Shown in pieces: positions 1 through 9,976 of a DNA stretch of 64,000 nucleotides; the stretch's first letter is position 1; each line of letters opens with the position of its first letter. The position numbers and the translations under genes were made by a program. Below the pieces are notes generated by a model. That model saw only the letters and a list, made by a program, of their open reading frames with translations. It searched no databases and was not told where the DNA came from. Origin of the DNA: Verrucomicrobiia bacterium (GTDB lineage Bacteria > Verrucomicrobiota > Verrucomicrobiia > Verrucomicrobiales > Akkermansiaceae); assembly GCA_030432565.1 (NCBI GenBank), contig JAUIGV010000002.1, positions 62,001 through 126,000 on the forward strand. The letters are read 5' to 3'.

Positions 1-1082
1 CGATAGAGCCGGGTCACTCTTGGAGTGATTTGAGTGAGAATTTCCCAGGGGATGGTTCCCGCTTTTACGGCCAGATCCGAGACGAGGAGATTTGGGCCAA
101 AGAGTTCGGCTTCGTCACCGGGTTGGCAGTTTTCGAGTTCGGTCACATCGACAATGATTTGATCCATGGTGACGCGTCCGAGGAGTGGACAAAGTGAGCC
201 GTTCAGGAGAACGTGAACCCCTTTTCCCGAGAGAGACCTGGGGTAGCCGTCGCCGTAGCCGAGGCCAAGGACGGCGGCCTTGGTATCGCGTTCGAGGATG
301 GTACGTCCATAGGAAACGCCGTGACCTTTGGGAAGATGGTTGACCACCGAGACCCGGGATTTGAAGGTCATGACCGGCTTTAGGTTCTTCTGGTGGGCGG
401 ATAAGGGGGAGATCCCATAAAGCAGAAGCCCGGGGCGAACGAGATTGGTGGTGCGGCTGTGATAATCGAGGAGGCCGGCCGAGTTGCTGAGGTGGACGTG
501 GAACGTTTCGTCCCGTCCGGGAATACTCTCTACCATTGAATCGAAGAGTTCGAATTGCTTTCGAGTGAATTCCGTATCTTCATCGGCGACAGGTAGGTGC
601 GAGCCCACTCCGGTGAGTATGATCCCGGGACAGTGGCCGAGCTTCTCCAGAGCCTCGCCGAGCTGGCGGGGCTGGAAGCCTCCCCGTCCCATCCCGGTAT
701 CGAGCGCGAGATGGGCCTTGATCGGAGAGTCGTTCCCCAGTTGGTTAAAGTGCTCCATTTCTTCAAAGGAACAGAGACATGGGGTCCAGCCGCAAGCTGC
801 AATTTCTTCCCGCTCGGAGGGTAGCGTAGCACCGAGGATGTAGGGTCGGGTCCGAATGCCTTCTTTGAAAAGGCGTCGGGCTTCTCCGGCATTCGCGACA
901 CCCAGAAAGGGGAGGTTTTGGGAATCCAGCTCTTTCGCAATTTCAACGAGACCGTGACCATAGGCTCCTCCTTTAATAACTGCCATGATCTCTTTGCCGG
1001 AGTGCCTGCGGGCAAACTGGAGATTGTCATGGAGTGCGGAACGGTCGATTTCGGCCCAGGCACGTGGAGGTGATTCAGTCAC
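1..1082 (-). CDS. alr: Alanine racemase, cut by left window edge
   Basis: PLP-dependent racemase converting L-alanine to D-alanine for peptidoglycan, in the cytoplasm. I translated the minus strand from a GTG at 1082, which gives an open frame of about 360 codons to the window edge. The N-terminus reads AWAEIDRSALHDNLQFA, followed by MAVIKGGAYGHG, with the PLP-binding lysine near residue 37. The last visible residues, GTIPWEILTQITPRVTRLY, match the usual Alr C-terminus, so only a few codons should be missing. The PLP segment has GG where AN is usual (KANAYGHG), a mild deviation. The gene is divergent from the HerA-like gene across about 60 bp, which must hold both promoters. Confidence 0.93.
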   Translation of the reverse strand, partial: MTESPPRAWAEIDRSALHDNLQFARRHSGKEIMAVIKGGAYGHGLVEIAKELDSQNLPFLGVANAGEARRLFKEGIRTRPYILGATLPSEREEIAACGWTPCLCSFEEMEHFNQLGNDSPIKAHLALDTGMGRGGFQPRQLGEALEKLGHCPGIILTGVGSHLPVADEDTEFTRKQFELFDSMVESIPGRDETFHVHLSNSAGLLDYHSRTTNLVRPGLLLYGISPLSAHQKNLKPVMTFKSRVSVVNHLPKGHGVSYGRTILERDTKAAVLGLGYGDGYPRSLSGKGVHVLLNGSLCPLLGRVTMDQIIVDVTELENCQPGDEAELFGPNLLVSDLAVKAGTIPWEILTQITPRVTRLY

Positions 1083-1143
1083 GGGGTAAGAATAATTGGA
1101 AATTAGGAATTAGAAATTCCCAAATCGTTCGCTATGAACAGGC

Positions 1144-3555
1144 ATGTCAGAGATGGTGAGCGAATACGAAAAGTTGGGATCTTTTTATTTGGGAAAGGAG
1201 TATGAGATCGAAAAGCGTGAGGTGACCGACGATCTCCTCCTTTACGATTCCAAGGATTTGGTCACCCACGGTGTGGTTTTGGGAATGACGGGTTCCGGAA
1301 AGACCGGACTCTGCATCGGATTGCTTGAGGAGGCGATCATGGACAATATCCCGGCGATTGTGATCGATCCCAAGGGGGATATTTCAAATCTCCTTCTCAC
1401 TTTTCCGGAGTTTCGGGGCGAGGATTTTCGACCATGGATCAATGAAGATGATGCGCGCAAAAAGGGGATTGAACCGGATATCTTTGCTGAGAAAACGGCC
1501 AGGATGTGGGAGGAAGGAATCGGCGGATGGCATCAATCACCCGAGCGGGTCCGGCAGATGCAGGAAAAGACGGACATTAATATTTTCACGCCGGGGAGTA
1601 AGGCGGGGATCCCGGTTTCGATTTTGAGTTCACTGGACGTGCCGCCGTTTGAGGTGATGGATGATGGCGAATTGCTGGGCGAACGGATTGAGTCGACAGT
1701 GTCCTCGCTTCTTTCGCTGGTGGGGGTGGATGCCGATCCGATTCAATCGCCCGAGGCCATTTTGCTGGGTTCAATCTTCAATCACTGCTGGGCGGCAGAG
1801 CAATCGCTCAGTCTGGAGTCGTTGATCCGGAATATTCAGAAGCCGCCTTTCGACAAAGTGGGGGTGATTGACCTGGAGTCGTTCCTCGATCGAAAAGACA
1901 GGCAGAAATTAGCGCTAAAATTCAATGCCCTCCTTGCAAGTCCGGGCTTCTCGACCTGGCTGGAGGGCCCGCCTTTGGACATCCAGCGGATGATGTATAC
2001 CGGGGAAGGGAAGCCCCGGGTTTCGATTTTTTCGATTGCTCATCTCAGTGACAGTGAACGGATGTTCTTCGTGTCATTGCTCTTCAATCAAATGCTTTCG
2101 TGGATGAGGATGCAGTCGGGCACGACGAGCCTGCGTGCGCTCCTCTACATGGATGAGATTTACGGGTATCTCCCGCCGACTGCAAATCCGCCGAGCAAGA
2201 AGCCGTTGATGACGATGTTGAAGCAGGCGCGGGCTTTTGGTCTCGGGGTTTTGGTGGCGACACAGAATCCTGTCGATTTGGACTACAAGGCGCTTTCCAA
2301 TATGGGAACGTGGTTTTTAGGCCGAATGCAGACCGAGCGCGACAAGGCGCGGGTTCTTGATGGACTTGCAGGAGCGGCGGATGCACAGGGCGGTGGATTT
2401 AATCGAAAAGAAATGGAGCTCCTTCTTTCTGGCCTCGATAGCCGGGTCTTTCTGATGAACAACGTCCACGAGGATGGTCCGGCGGTCTTTCATGTGCGCT
2501 GGGTGATGAGCTATTTGCGGGGACCGTTGACTCGCCGTCAGATCAAGGTGCTCATGGATCCCAAGCGGGACCAATTTGAGTCTGCTAAGGCGACTGCCGG
2601 TGCACCCGTAAATCCGATGGGAATGAGCCAGGCTGCTCCGGTGATTCCAAAAAATGAACGACCGGTGGTGGGCCAGGGGGTGAAGGAATACTTCGTGCCC
2701 TTTGCGGGTGAAGCGGAAGGCGTGAAGTATCACCCGGCCTTGCTCCGTGAAGCCAATGTGCATTTTTCCTCGCGCAAAGCCGGGCTGGAAGGGTCGCGCT
2801 TGATTCGATTCGTGAATCCCATGGGCGGGAAATCGATTGATTGGTCGACTGATTCCGGCTGTACCGTTCCTCTAAAATTGCTGGAGGATAAACCCCGGAA
2901 GGGCAGCGATTTTGCCGAGCTTCCGGGCTACGCGATGAATAAGGATAATTACAAACCGGTGGAGGAGGAATTCGAGGAATGGATTTACCGAAATGAGCGG
3001 GTAAAGCTGATGTATTCGCCGCTTTACAAAATGTATTCCACCCTCGGTGAGTCGGAGGGCGATTTTCGGGCACGTTTGGCAGTCAAAGGTCGCGAGGCGC
3101 GGGATGAAGCGGTGGATAAAATGCGCGACCGCTACGCCGCCCGGATCCGGACGAAAACCAGCCAGCTGGAGCGGGCGGAGCTGGCCGTGGAAAAGGAAGA
3201 AGCCGAGGCGAGTTCGTCGACCTGGAAGGCCGGGGCCTCTATTTTAGGAGGGCTTTTGGGTGGGCTGTTTGGAGGGCGGAAATCGCGCAGCAGCGGAGTG
3301 ACAAGCGCGAGTCGGGCGATGAAACAACGCCGTGATGTCAAATTGGCCGAGGACAAGGTGGAGTTGATTGCCGATGATTTGGCGGAGCTGGAGGCCGAAT
3401 TGGCGGGCGAGATCCGGGAGTTGGAGGAGGAATTTGATGCTTTCACCACCGAGCTTGAGCTGGAGCCGATCAAGCCTTTCAAAAAGGATATTGATGTGCG
3501 GGCAGTGGCCTTGGTTTGGCTTCCCTATAGCGAAGAAGAACAGCCTGTTTGGTAA
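1144..3555 (+). CDS. HerA-like (DUF853-type) ATP-binding protein
   Basis: An 803-aa P-loop ATPase resembling the HerA/FtsK-like family of DNA-translocating or DNA-processing ATPases. The Walker A motif GMTGSGKT lies at residues 47-54. A Walker B-like LLYMDEIYGYLPP lies at about 333-345, followed by VATQNPVDLDYKALSN, typical of HerA-type proteins. The C-terminal third has a glycine-rich stretch (SILGGLLGGLFGG) flanked by charged, probably coiled-coil segments rich in Glu, Ala and Arg. No NurA nuclease partner is visible next to it. The next gene, a thioesterase, starts 4 bp after its stop, so the two are probably cotranscribed. The exact substrate is unknown; family assignment is firm, function is inferred. 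Confidence 0.85.
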   Translation: MSEMVSEYEKLGSFYLGKEYEIEKREVTDDLLLYDSKDLVTHGVVLGMTGSGKTGLCIGLLEEAIMDNIPAIVIDPKGDISNLLLTFPEFRGEDFRPWINEDDARKKGIEPDIFAEKTARMWEEGIGGWHQSPERVRQMQEKTDINIFTPGSKAGIPVSILSSLDVPPFEVMDDGELLGERIESTVSSLLSLVGVDADPIQSPEAILLGSIFNHCWAAEQSLSLESLIRNIQKPPFDKVGVIDLESFLDRKDRQKLALKFNALLASPGFSTWLEGPPLDIQRMMYTGEGKPRVSIFSIAHLSDSERMFFVSLLFNQMLSWMRMQSGTTSLRALLYMDEIYGYLPPTANPPSKKPLMTMLKQARAFGLGVLVATQNPVDLDYKALSNMGTWFLGRMQTERDKARVLDGLAGAADAQGGGFNRKEMELLLSGLDSRVFLMNNVHEDGPAVFHVRWVMSYLRGPLTRRQIKVLMDPKRDQFESAKATAGAPVNPMGMSQAAPVIPKNERPVVGQGVKEYFVPFAGEAEGVKYHPALLREANVHFSSRKAGLEGSRLIRFVNPMGGKSIDWSTDSGCTVPLKLLEDKPRKGSDFAELPGYAMNKDNYKPVEEEFEEWIYRNERVKLMYSPLYKMYSTLGESEGDFRARLAVKGREARDEAVDKMRDRYAARIRTKTSQLERAELAVEKEEAEASSSTWKAGASILGGLLGGLFGGRKSRSSGVTSASRAMKQRRDVKLAEDKVELIADDLAELEAELAGEIRELEEEFDAFTTELELEPIKPFKKDIDVRAVALVWLPYSEEEQPVW

Positions 3556-3558
3556 AGA

Positions 3559-3957
3559 ATGAAACTTGAAGACTTGAAACTGACGACCGAGGAAGAGGTC
3601 ATGTTTTTTGACACCGACTGTGGTGGCGTCGTGCACAATATCGCTTATCTCCGGATGATCGAAACTTGTCGGACCAAGCTGGCGGGCCTCATGGGGATGG
3701 ATTTGAAGACGATGGCCCGAACCCAACTTTTCCCCGTGGTCGTTCGGACCGAGATCGACTACAAGCAGCCGGCCAAACTTGGCGATCACCTCAAAATCCA
3801 CGGACATGTGAGCGAGATCGGGAAGGTGAAGTTTTGGTGCGATTTCACGGTGATCCGAATGGGGGAAGAACGGCCGATCATTACCTGTCGGCAGGCCCTT
3901 GCTTTGGTGCAAATGCCGCAGGGGCGGCCACAGCGTCTGCTCTTCGACTGGACCTGA
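3559..3957 (+). CDS. Acyl-CoA thioesterase, YbgC-like hot-dog fold
   Basis: A 132-aa single-domain 4HBT hot-dog protein, the usual length for this family, which hydrolyses acyl-CoA thioesters in the cytoplasm. The segment MFFDTDCGGVVHNIAYLRMI (about residues 15-34) matches the family pattern of an aspartate followed by GVVHxxxYLR; the catalytic Asp is expected at residue 18 or 20. The rest (VVVRTEIDYKQPAKLGD) also fits the fold. It starts 3 nt after the stop of the HerA-like gene, so it is probably translated from the same mRNA. The substrate cannot be read from the sequence. Confidence 0.88.
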   Translation: MKLEDLKLTTEEEVMFFDTDCGGVVHNIAYLRMIETCRTKLAGLMGMDLKTMARTQLFPVVVRTEIDYKQPAKLGDHLKIHGHVSEIGKVKFWCDFTVIRMGEERPIITCRQALALVQMPQGRPQRLLFDWT

Positions 3958-4012
3958 GATTTCCCCGTTTTCGCTTTAAGGTTTGGCGGGAAGGCCGTAA
4001 CACGGGGGCGCA

Positions 4013-5548
4013 ATGGCTCACAAACCTGTCGTTCTTATCATCCGTGACGGCTGGGGTCTCAACCCCGGTGGAAAAGAAACCGCTGAACAAGATGGCAACG
4101 CCGTCGAGTTGGCAGACACTCCCTTTCACGATGAAATGGAGGGTGTTTACCCCAAGGGTTGCCTTTCAGCCTCCGGAATGGATGTGGGATTGCCCGACGG
4201 GCAGATGGGGAATTCCGAAGTGGGGCACCTGAATCTTGGTGCTGGACGGATTGTTTATCAGGATCTTACGCGGATTAATAAATCAATTGCTGAAGACACC
4301 CTGAAGGATAATGAAATTCTCAAGCAGGCTTACGAGAAGGCCAGGGGGCACCGGCTCCACTTCATTGGTCTCGTCTCTGACGGAGGGGTCCACAGTCACC
4401 AGGACCAGCTTATTGCCCTGGCAAAAGCTGCTCGCGAGTCCGGATGTGAAGACATCATGGTCCACGCGATCACCGACGGTCGCGACACCTCTCCAACGGG
4501 TGGCAAAGGGTATCTGAACTACGTGGAGGACGAATTGGCGAAATGTGATGCTCGTATTGGCACCGTGATCGGGCGCTATTACGCGATGGATCGCGACAAA
4601 CGCTGGGAGCGGACCAAGTTGGCCTGGGATGCCATCGTTCACGGCAAAGGCGCAAAGTGCGAAGTCTTGGCCAGCGAAGCAATTGCGGAGCAATATGCCG
4701 AAGACAAGACCGACGAGTTTCTCGCGCCCATGATCTTCTTCGATCACGAGACCCAGAGGATCAATGACGGTGACGTGGTGCTCTTTTTTAACTTTAGGGC
4801 GGACCGGGCTCGTCAGCTTTCCGAGGTTTTCCTCAGTGGCGGAAAATTCGACAGTTTTGAAACCGGCAAGATTCCCAAGGTCAATTTCTTTACGCTGACC
4901 GAGTATGATGAAACTTACGATTGCCCTGCCATCTTTCCGCCGGAAACGATCAAGATGACCCTTGGTGAGGCGGTGGCAAAGGCCGGCAAAAAACAGCTCC
5001 GAATTGCCGAAACCGAGAAATACCCGCACGTTTCCTATTTCTTCAACGGAGGAGAAGAGACTCCCTATTCCGGTGAAGATCGCAAGGTCATTCCTTCGCC
5101 CAAGGATGTCGCGACTTATGATCTGAAGCCCGAAATGAGTTCGGAAGAGGTCGAGGAATTTGTCCTCGGACACCTTAAGGATTATGATCTGGTCATCATC
5201 AACTTCGCCAATCCGGATATGGTGGGGCACACCGGAGTGGTTGAGGCTGCCAAGAAGGCAGTTACCCGGATTGATGCCGCGGTTCGGACGATCACGGAGG
5301 AGACTTTGAAGCTTGGCGGCAAATTGCTCATCACGGCGGATCACGGAAATTGTGAGTTCATGCGTAATGCCGATGGCTCGCCCCACACCGCACACACTAC
5401 CAATCTGGTTCACCTTTGGTATGTCGCCGAAGATGCCAAGGACCGGAAGGTTGAGGATGGGATTCTCGCTGATGTCGCGCCTACCTTGCTCGATATGATG
5501 GGCCTGGAGCAGCCGAAAGAGATGACCGGCAAGAGCTTGATCAAATAG
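4013..5548 (+). CDS. gpmI: 2,3-bisphosphoglycerate-independent phosphoglycerate mutase
   Basis: Interconverts 3-phosphoglycerate and 2-phosphoglycerate in glycolysis and gluconeogenesis; cytoplasmic and metal-dependent. The 511-aa length is standard for the family. The N-terminus VVLIIRDGWGLNP contains the first metal-binding Asp (about residue 12), and GLPDGQMGNSEVGHLNLGAG contains the phosphorylated serine (about residue 68). The C-terminal part has VIINFANPDMVGHTG and LITADHGNCE, the remaining metal ligands. The gene ends tail to tail with the glycosyltransferase, with an 8-bp overlap and no obvious terminator between them. Confidence 0.97.
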   Translation: MAHKPVVLIIRDGWGLNPGGKETAEQDGNAVELADTPFHDEMEGVYPKGCLSASGMDVGLPDGQMGNSEVGHLNLGAGRIVYQDLTRINKSIAEDTLKDNEILKQAYEKARGHRLHFIGLVSDGGVHSHQDQLIALAKAARESGCEDIMVHAITDGRDTSPTGGKGYLNYVEDELAKCDARIGTVIGRYYAMDRDKRWERTKLAWDAIVHGKGAKCEVLASEAIAEQYAEDKTDEFLAPMIFFDHETQRINDGDVVLFFNFRADRARQLSEVFLSGGKFDSFETGKIPKVNFFTLTEYDETYDCPAIFPPETIKMTLGEAVAKAGKKQLRIAETEKYPHVSYFFNGGEETPYSGEDRKVIPSPKDVATYDLKPEMSSEEVEEFVLGHLKDYDLVIINFANPDMVGHTGVVEAAKKAVTRIDAAVRTITEETLKLGGKLLITADHGNCEFMRNADGSPHTAHTTNLVHLWYVAEDAKDRKVEDGILADVAPTLLDMMGLEQPKEMTGKSLIK

Positions 5549-6674
5549 GGCGGCTCAAGAGAATTTCGTACTGGGCCAGCACGTCGGTTGCGGCCTTTTC
5601 CCAGCTGCGAATTGCCAAAGGCTGCCCGGCGATGCCGGCCTCCAGTTGTGTTAGAATTGCAAGTGCCATTTGCCCGGTATCGAAAGCATTTGCAGTTTGG
5701 GCCCCGGGAAGGATTTCGGCGACTCCGGATTGATTCGAAATGACACAAGGGACTCCAAATTGTGCGGCTTCGAGAGCGGAAAGTCCGAACGGCTCCGAAA
5801 GGGAAGGCATGCAGTAGACGTCGGCCATGGAGAGGAGGTCGTGAATTTGCTTGCGACCGAGAAAGCCCGTGAAATGGCATCGATCTGCGATTCCGAGCCG
5901 GACGCTTCCGGCCATCAAGGCGTGGAGTTGGTCGCCCGTTCCGGCCATCGCAAAGCGGACATTTGGATTCCGGGAGAGGACTTCTCGGGCAATCTTCAAA
6001 AAATGCATGGGGCCTTTCTGCCTTGTCATTCTCCCTAGAAAAACGACGAGTTGATCTGTAAATGGTTTGGGACTGCGATAGGCCTCAACGGGGGAGATGC
6101 CATTGTGAATGACGGTTGTTTGGACCGGGTCGGCGTCGTAGTGCCCGACACAGATTCTCCGGGTATAGTGACTGACTGCAACGACGAGATCGGCTTCGTG
6201 AATGACTTGTTTCTCGAGGTGATGGATCCAACCCTTTTCCTCGGGACCAGCCCGATCGTAGCTGAGGGAATGAACGTGAAACACGAGAGGCTTGCCTGAT
6301 TGTTTCCTGATTTCGAGACCTGCGATTGCGGTCATCCAATCGTTGGCGTGAATGATATCGAAGGGAATTTTTTGCGATATCTCCAGGGCCTCCCGGGCAT
6401 AACGCATCACTTTTTGCTCCAAGTCGCCACGATAGAGATCTTCAGCCGGATTTGCATCCCAATAGGGCTGGAGGCCAGACGAATGAATGCCATGCTTGGT
6501 CGAAATGATCCGGAACGGGCTTTTTGGAGCAGCATGACCGGCTCCGGGAAGAATCAGGTTGAGCTCGGACTTTCGGGCGAGTGCGTTTGCCAGTCCCTCG
6601 CAAGCAACGCCCAGCCCCCCATTGATAAGCGGAGGGAATTCCCAGCCGAGCATGAGTACGCGGATTTTAGCCAT
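5541..6674 (-). CDS. Glycosyltransferase family 4 (GT-B fold)
   Basis: A 377-aa retaining GT-B glycosyltransferase. The N-terminal domain starts VLMLGWEFPPLINGGLG, where the GGLG loop resembles that of glycogen-synthase-like and GT4 enzymes. The C-terminal domain has VVFLGRMTRQKGP at about residues 220-232 and the sugar-nucleotide site SEPFGLSALEA, an E-x7-E motif. The donor and acceptor are not known. Neighbours gpmI and a GH31 alpha-glucosidase suggest a role in central glucan or sugar metabolism, but this is only positional inference. The start is divergent from the GH31 gene. Confidence 0.85.
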   Translation of the reverse strand: MAKIRVLMLGWEFPPLINGGLGVACEGLANALARKSELNLILPGAGHAAPKSPFRIISTKHGIHSSGLQPYWDANPAEDLYRGDLEQKVMRYAREALEISQKIPFDIIHANDWMTAIAGLEIRKQSGKPLVFHVHSLSYDRAGPEEKGWIHHLEKQVIHEADLVVAVSHYTRRICVGHYDADPVQTTVIHNGISPVEAYRSPKPFTDQLVVFLGRMTRQKGPMHFLKIAREVLSRNPNVRFAMAGTGDQLHALMAGSVRLGIADRCHFTGFLGRKQIHDLLSMADVYCMPSLSEPFGLSALEAAQFGVPCVISNQSGVAEILPGAQTANAFDTGQMALAILTQLEAGIAGQPLAIRSWEKAATDVLAQYEILLSRPI

Positions 6675-6758
6675 GGGGGTTCATTTTGCGCGTTTTTTTT
6701 GCATCTGGATTGGATCTGCGATGGTGTGAGGCATGGGGTGTGCTTATTATTCTGTGAG

Positions 6759-9149
6759 ATGCAAGCGGCTGATGAAGCAACCTTCGATAAGGATAACTAT
6801 ATAGAGACCGGTATGCCAGTGGAAGCTGGAGAACTCTTCCCGGGGATTGTGGTGGATCACCTTGATGAAGGAGCCCGGCAGGTGTTTTTATGCGACAATT
6901 TCTGTGCACTCGCGGTGACTTGTATTGATGTGCGCACAGTCCGTTTCCGCTTTGCCCCCAATGGTGATTTTCCGGAGGATTTTTCCTACGCGGTGGTGCC
7001 GGAAGCCCTCGATAGATCGGTCTCGCCCGAGGTTTCCAAAACGGAGAGCCACTATCTGATTAAAACCGGTGAGCTGGTTGTTTCGATTTCACGCGAAGGG
7101 TTGAGGATTCGAATCGAAGATAATGAAGGCAATTTGCTCTCGGACGACGAGAAGGGATTTCATTGGTATCACAACGACGCCTACGGTGGCGAAGTCGTGA
7201 TGATGAGTCGGGTGATTCAATCGCGTGAGCACTTTTATGGGCTGGGTGACATTCCCGGACATAAGAATCTGCGCGGTCAACGCCGGCAGCTCTGGGGGAG
7301 TGATGTCTATGGCTACAATGCCGACACCAATCCGCTTTACAAAAATATCCCGTTCTTCATCGGGGTGCACCACGGACAGGCATACGGAATCTTTTTTGAT
7401 AACACCTTCCGCTCGTTCTACGACTTCGGAGGTGAGCGTGCGGCGGTGAGTAGTTTTTGGGCGCAAGGCGGCGAGATGAATTTTTACTTTATGCACGGGC
7501 CTTCAGTGCCCGGGGTCGTCCGGGAATACAGCCACCTCACCGGGAGACCGGAGTTGCCGCCTCTTTGGGCGCTGGGTTTTCATCAGTGCAAGTGGTCATA
7601 TAAGAGCGAGGGCGAGGTGATGGCGATTGCCGATGGTTTTAAAAAGCGGGAGATCCCCTGTGATGCCATCTATGTCGATATCGATTACATGGACGGGTTC
7701 CGTTGCTTTACCTGGAACCGGGATGACGATTGCTACCCGAATCCCCGGCGGATGACGGAACGACTTGAGAAAGACGGCATCAAAACGGTCGCGATTATTG
7801 ATCCGGGGATCAAAATTGACCCCAAGTACGAGGTTTACCAGAGTGGTAAGAATGGTGGCATGTTTTGCCAGAGGATGGATGGTCCGTTGATGACCGGAAA
7901 CGTCTGGCCGGGGCCGTGTCATTTTCCTGATTTCACCCATCCCGAAGTGCGCGACTGGTGGGCTGGCCTTTTTCCCCCGTTCATGCAGGAGAGTGGCTTG
8001 GCCGGGATCTGGACGGACATGAACGAACCTGCCGTTTTCAATGAGGAAAAGACTTTTCCTCGTGATGTTCGTCACGATTTCGATGGCCATCCTTGCTCCC
8101 ACCGGAAGGCCCACAATGTCTATGGGATGCAGATGTCCCGTGCGACCCAGGATGGTGTTCGGAGAGCCCTGCCGGAGAAGCGTCCATTTGTGATCACTCG
8201 TTCGGCTTATGCCGGAACGCAACGTTACAGCTCGGCATGGACCGGTGATATTGAGTCGACCTGGGAGCATCTTAAAATCGGTAATATCCAATGTCAGCGC
8301 CTGGCGCTCTCGGGCTACTCCTTTGTCGGAACCGATATTGGTGGTTTCTCTGGGGTCTCCGACGGCGAGTTGTTCGTTCGTTGGTTGCAGATGGGAGTTT
8401 TTCATCCCTTCTGCCGCGTGCATAGCTCGGGGGATCAAAACGAGCAGGAACCATGGTCGTTTGGCGAGCCCTACACGAGTATTGCCAAGAAATTCATCGA
8501 ACTTCGCTATCGGATTCTACCGTATCTTTACACTGTTTTTGAAGAGCATACCCGCACGGGGGATCCCATTCTGCGTTCGCTGGTTTACATGGATTCCGAG
8601 GACCTTGAGTGCCACAACCGCGCCGAGGAATTTGGAGTTGGACCAAGCTTGTTCACTTGTCCGGTCTCCAAGCCGGGAGTGGAAGGGCGCTGGTTGTATC
8701 CGCCAAAGGGCCTGTGGTATGACTTTTGGACCAACGAGGATATTCTGGGGGCTGAAGAGAGGTGGGTTGATGTCCCCATTGATTCGACTCCTCTTTTTGT
8801 GAGGGCCGGGACGATCCTGCCACTGTCGCCGGTTCGGGCGAATTCGTCCGCTGCCCTTTCTCATATGGAACTTCATGCCTATCTTTCAAACGAGCAGGGT
8901 GAAGGAAGGCTTTATGAAGATGCTGGAGATGGTTACGGGGATTCCGTAAAGAAGTCCTTCAAGCTCAAGGATGAGAAGCTGGTTCAAATCCGGAGCGGTG
9001 ATTTTAAGCCGGGATATTCAAGCTACCGTCTCGTGGTTCACGGGGCGGCATGGAAAAAGATTTCCATCGATGGAGGCCAGGAAATTCCTTTGAGGCGTGG
9101 AGAATTTGTTGAGATTCCCGAGAGCTTCCAGGAAGTGCGCTTCTCCTAG
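6759..9149 (+). CDS. Glycoside hydrolase family 31 alpha-glucosidase
   Basis: Retaining alpha-glycosidase of family GH31, about 796 aa from the ATG at 6759. The frame stays open further upstream to 6300 but that part lies antisense to the glycosyltransferase and lacks homology signs. The catalytic nucleophile is the Asp in IWTDMNEPAVF (about residue 420) and the acid/base Asp is in SSAWTGDIESTW (about residue 497). HFYGLGDIPGHKNLRG fits the N-terminal beta-sandwich, and the C-terminus (RLYEDAGDGYGD) looks like the DUF5110 region. No signal peptide is visible, so it is probably cytoplasmic. It ends 2 bp before the convergent hydrolase gene. Confidence 0.93.
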   Translation: MQAADEATFDKDNYIETGMPVEAGELFPGIVVDHLDEGARQVFLCDNFCALAVTCIDVRTVRFRFAPNGDFPEDFSYAVVPEALDRSVSPEVSKTESHYLIKTGELVVSISREGLRIRIEDNEGNLLSDDEKGFHWYHNDAYGGEVVMMSRVIQSREHFYGLGDIPGHKNLRGQRRQLWGSDVYGYNADTNPLYKNIPFFIGVHHGQAYGIFFDNTFRSFYDFGGERAAVSSFWAQGGEMNFYFMHGPSVPGVVREYSHLTGRPELPPLWALGFHQCKWSYKSEGEVMAIADGFKKREIPCDAIYVDIDYMDGFRCFTWNRDDDCYPNPRRMTERLEKDGIKTVAIIDPGIKIDPKYEVYQSGKNGGMFCQRMDGPLMTGNVWPGPCHFPDFTHPEVRDWWAGLFPPFMQESGLAGIWTDMNEPAVFNEEKTFPRDVRHDFDGHPCSHRKAHNVYGMQMSRATQDGVRRALPEKRPFVITRSAYAGTQRYSSAWTGDIESTWEHLKIGNIQCQRLALSGYSFVGTDIGGFSGVSDGELFVRWLQMGVFHPFCRVHSSGDQNEQEPWSFGEPYTSIAKKFIELRYRILPYLYTVFEEHTRTGDPILRSLVYMDSEDLECHNRAEEFGVGPSLFTCPVSKPGVEGRWLYPPKGLWYDFWTNEDILGAEERWVDVPIDSTPLFVRAGTILPLSPVRANSSAALSHMELHAYLSNEQGEGRLYEDAGDGYGDSVKKSFKLKDEKLVQIRSGDFKPGYSSYRLVVHGAAWKKISIDGGQEIPLRRGEFVEIPESFQEVRFS

Positions 9150-9151
9150 AG

Positions 9152-9976
9152 TCAGCACAGCTCTCGTTGGATCCATTCATTGAGACGCGTGAGGAAAATT
9201 TCGCGGGTTGAACCGCTGAAGGGCTCGTGAAGAGCTCCTTTGATCTTCTCAAATGAGATTTGATTTGGACCAAGCTTGTTCAATCGTTCCTCCAATATCC
9301 GGGGGGGACAGATTGGGTCGGAGTCTCCTTGCGTGAAAAGAATGGGGATTTCCAGAGGCATGGCGGGGAATTGTTCGCGGACTTCTTCGGCGGCGTTTCG
9401 CAGATCCCGTCCCCAGCCGATCGAAATGCGACTATGGTAAAGAACCTCGCCTTCCCCGGAACCTCGTCCACCCGAGCTGTCCCCGCAGTCCGCGCTGCTG
9501 ACTCCGGTGCCGACGGTGGCCAATGGCAAAAGGCTCGCGGCCAACGGAAGCGCGATTTTCATCCACGGTTGGGCTTGCCGCATCGGCTTGAGCAAGGGGG
9601 AACTGATCCAGGCGGCATCGAACAGCCCGGCATTTTGAAAGAGTGAACGCAAAGCCATGAGTCCTCCCATGGAGTGGCCTGCAATCACGAGCCTGCCATT
9701 CAGCGAAGAGAGAGATTCCTCGAGAAGTTCCTCTGCAATCGAGAGACCGGGAACAACTCCACGTCTTCCCGGTGAGCGCCCGTGGCCCGGCATGTCGGTC
9801 AGGATGCACCGGTAACCGGATTTTACGAAGCCTTCAAGAATGGGAGGATAGCGGTCGATGAAGTCGCCCTGTCCGTGAAAGAAGACGAGTCCGCCACGTG
9901 CCGGGGCCTCCGGGTCCAGGGTGAGGCGGTGGAGGCTCTGGCCCTGAATCCGAACTTGGGATATTTTGACCTTCAT
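9152..9976 (-). CDS. Alpha/beta hydrolase (lysophospholipase/serine aminopeptidase type)
   Basis: A 274-aa alpha/beta-fold hydrolase. The nucleophile elbow GHSMGG places Ser at about residue 102. The oxyanion region is LVFFHGQGDFIDRY at about 30-43, DMPGHGRSPG follows, and the later acid and base candidates are in TQGDSDPICPP and GALHEPFSG. This pattern fits the monoacylglycerol lipase-like subgroup; the substrate is not known. Its start overlaps the 3' end of the SirB1-like gene by 4 bp, so translation of the two is likely coupled. A low-complexity Ser/Gly segment (SSADCGDSSGGRGSG) sits in the lid region. Confidence 0.85.
   Translation of the reverse strand: MKVKISQVRIQGQSLHRLTLDPEAPARGGLVFFHGQGDFIDRYPPILEGFVKSGYRCILTDMPGHGRSPGRRGVVPGLSIAEELLEESLSSLNGRLVIAGHSMGGLMALRSLFQNAGLFDAAWISSPLLKPMRQAQPWMKIALPLAASLLPLATVGTGVSSADCGDSSGGRGSGEGEVLYHSRISIGWGRDLRNAAEEVREQFPAMPLEIPILFTQGDSDPICPPRILEERLNKLGPNQISFEKIKGALHEPFSGSTREIFLTRLNEWIQRELC

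Noticed and set aside
4283-5413. 376-codon open frame antisense to gpmI
   Set aside because: Shadow frame opposite a clear, full-length gpmI; no domain signal of its own.
6300-6758. 153-codon N-terminal extension of the GH31 gene
   Set aside because: Mostly antisense to the glycosyltransferase and not like GH31; the ATG at 6759 gives the normal length.
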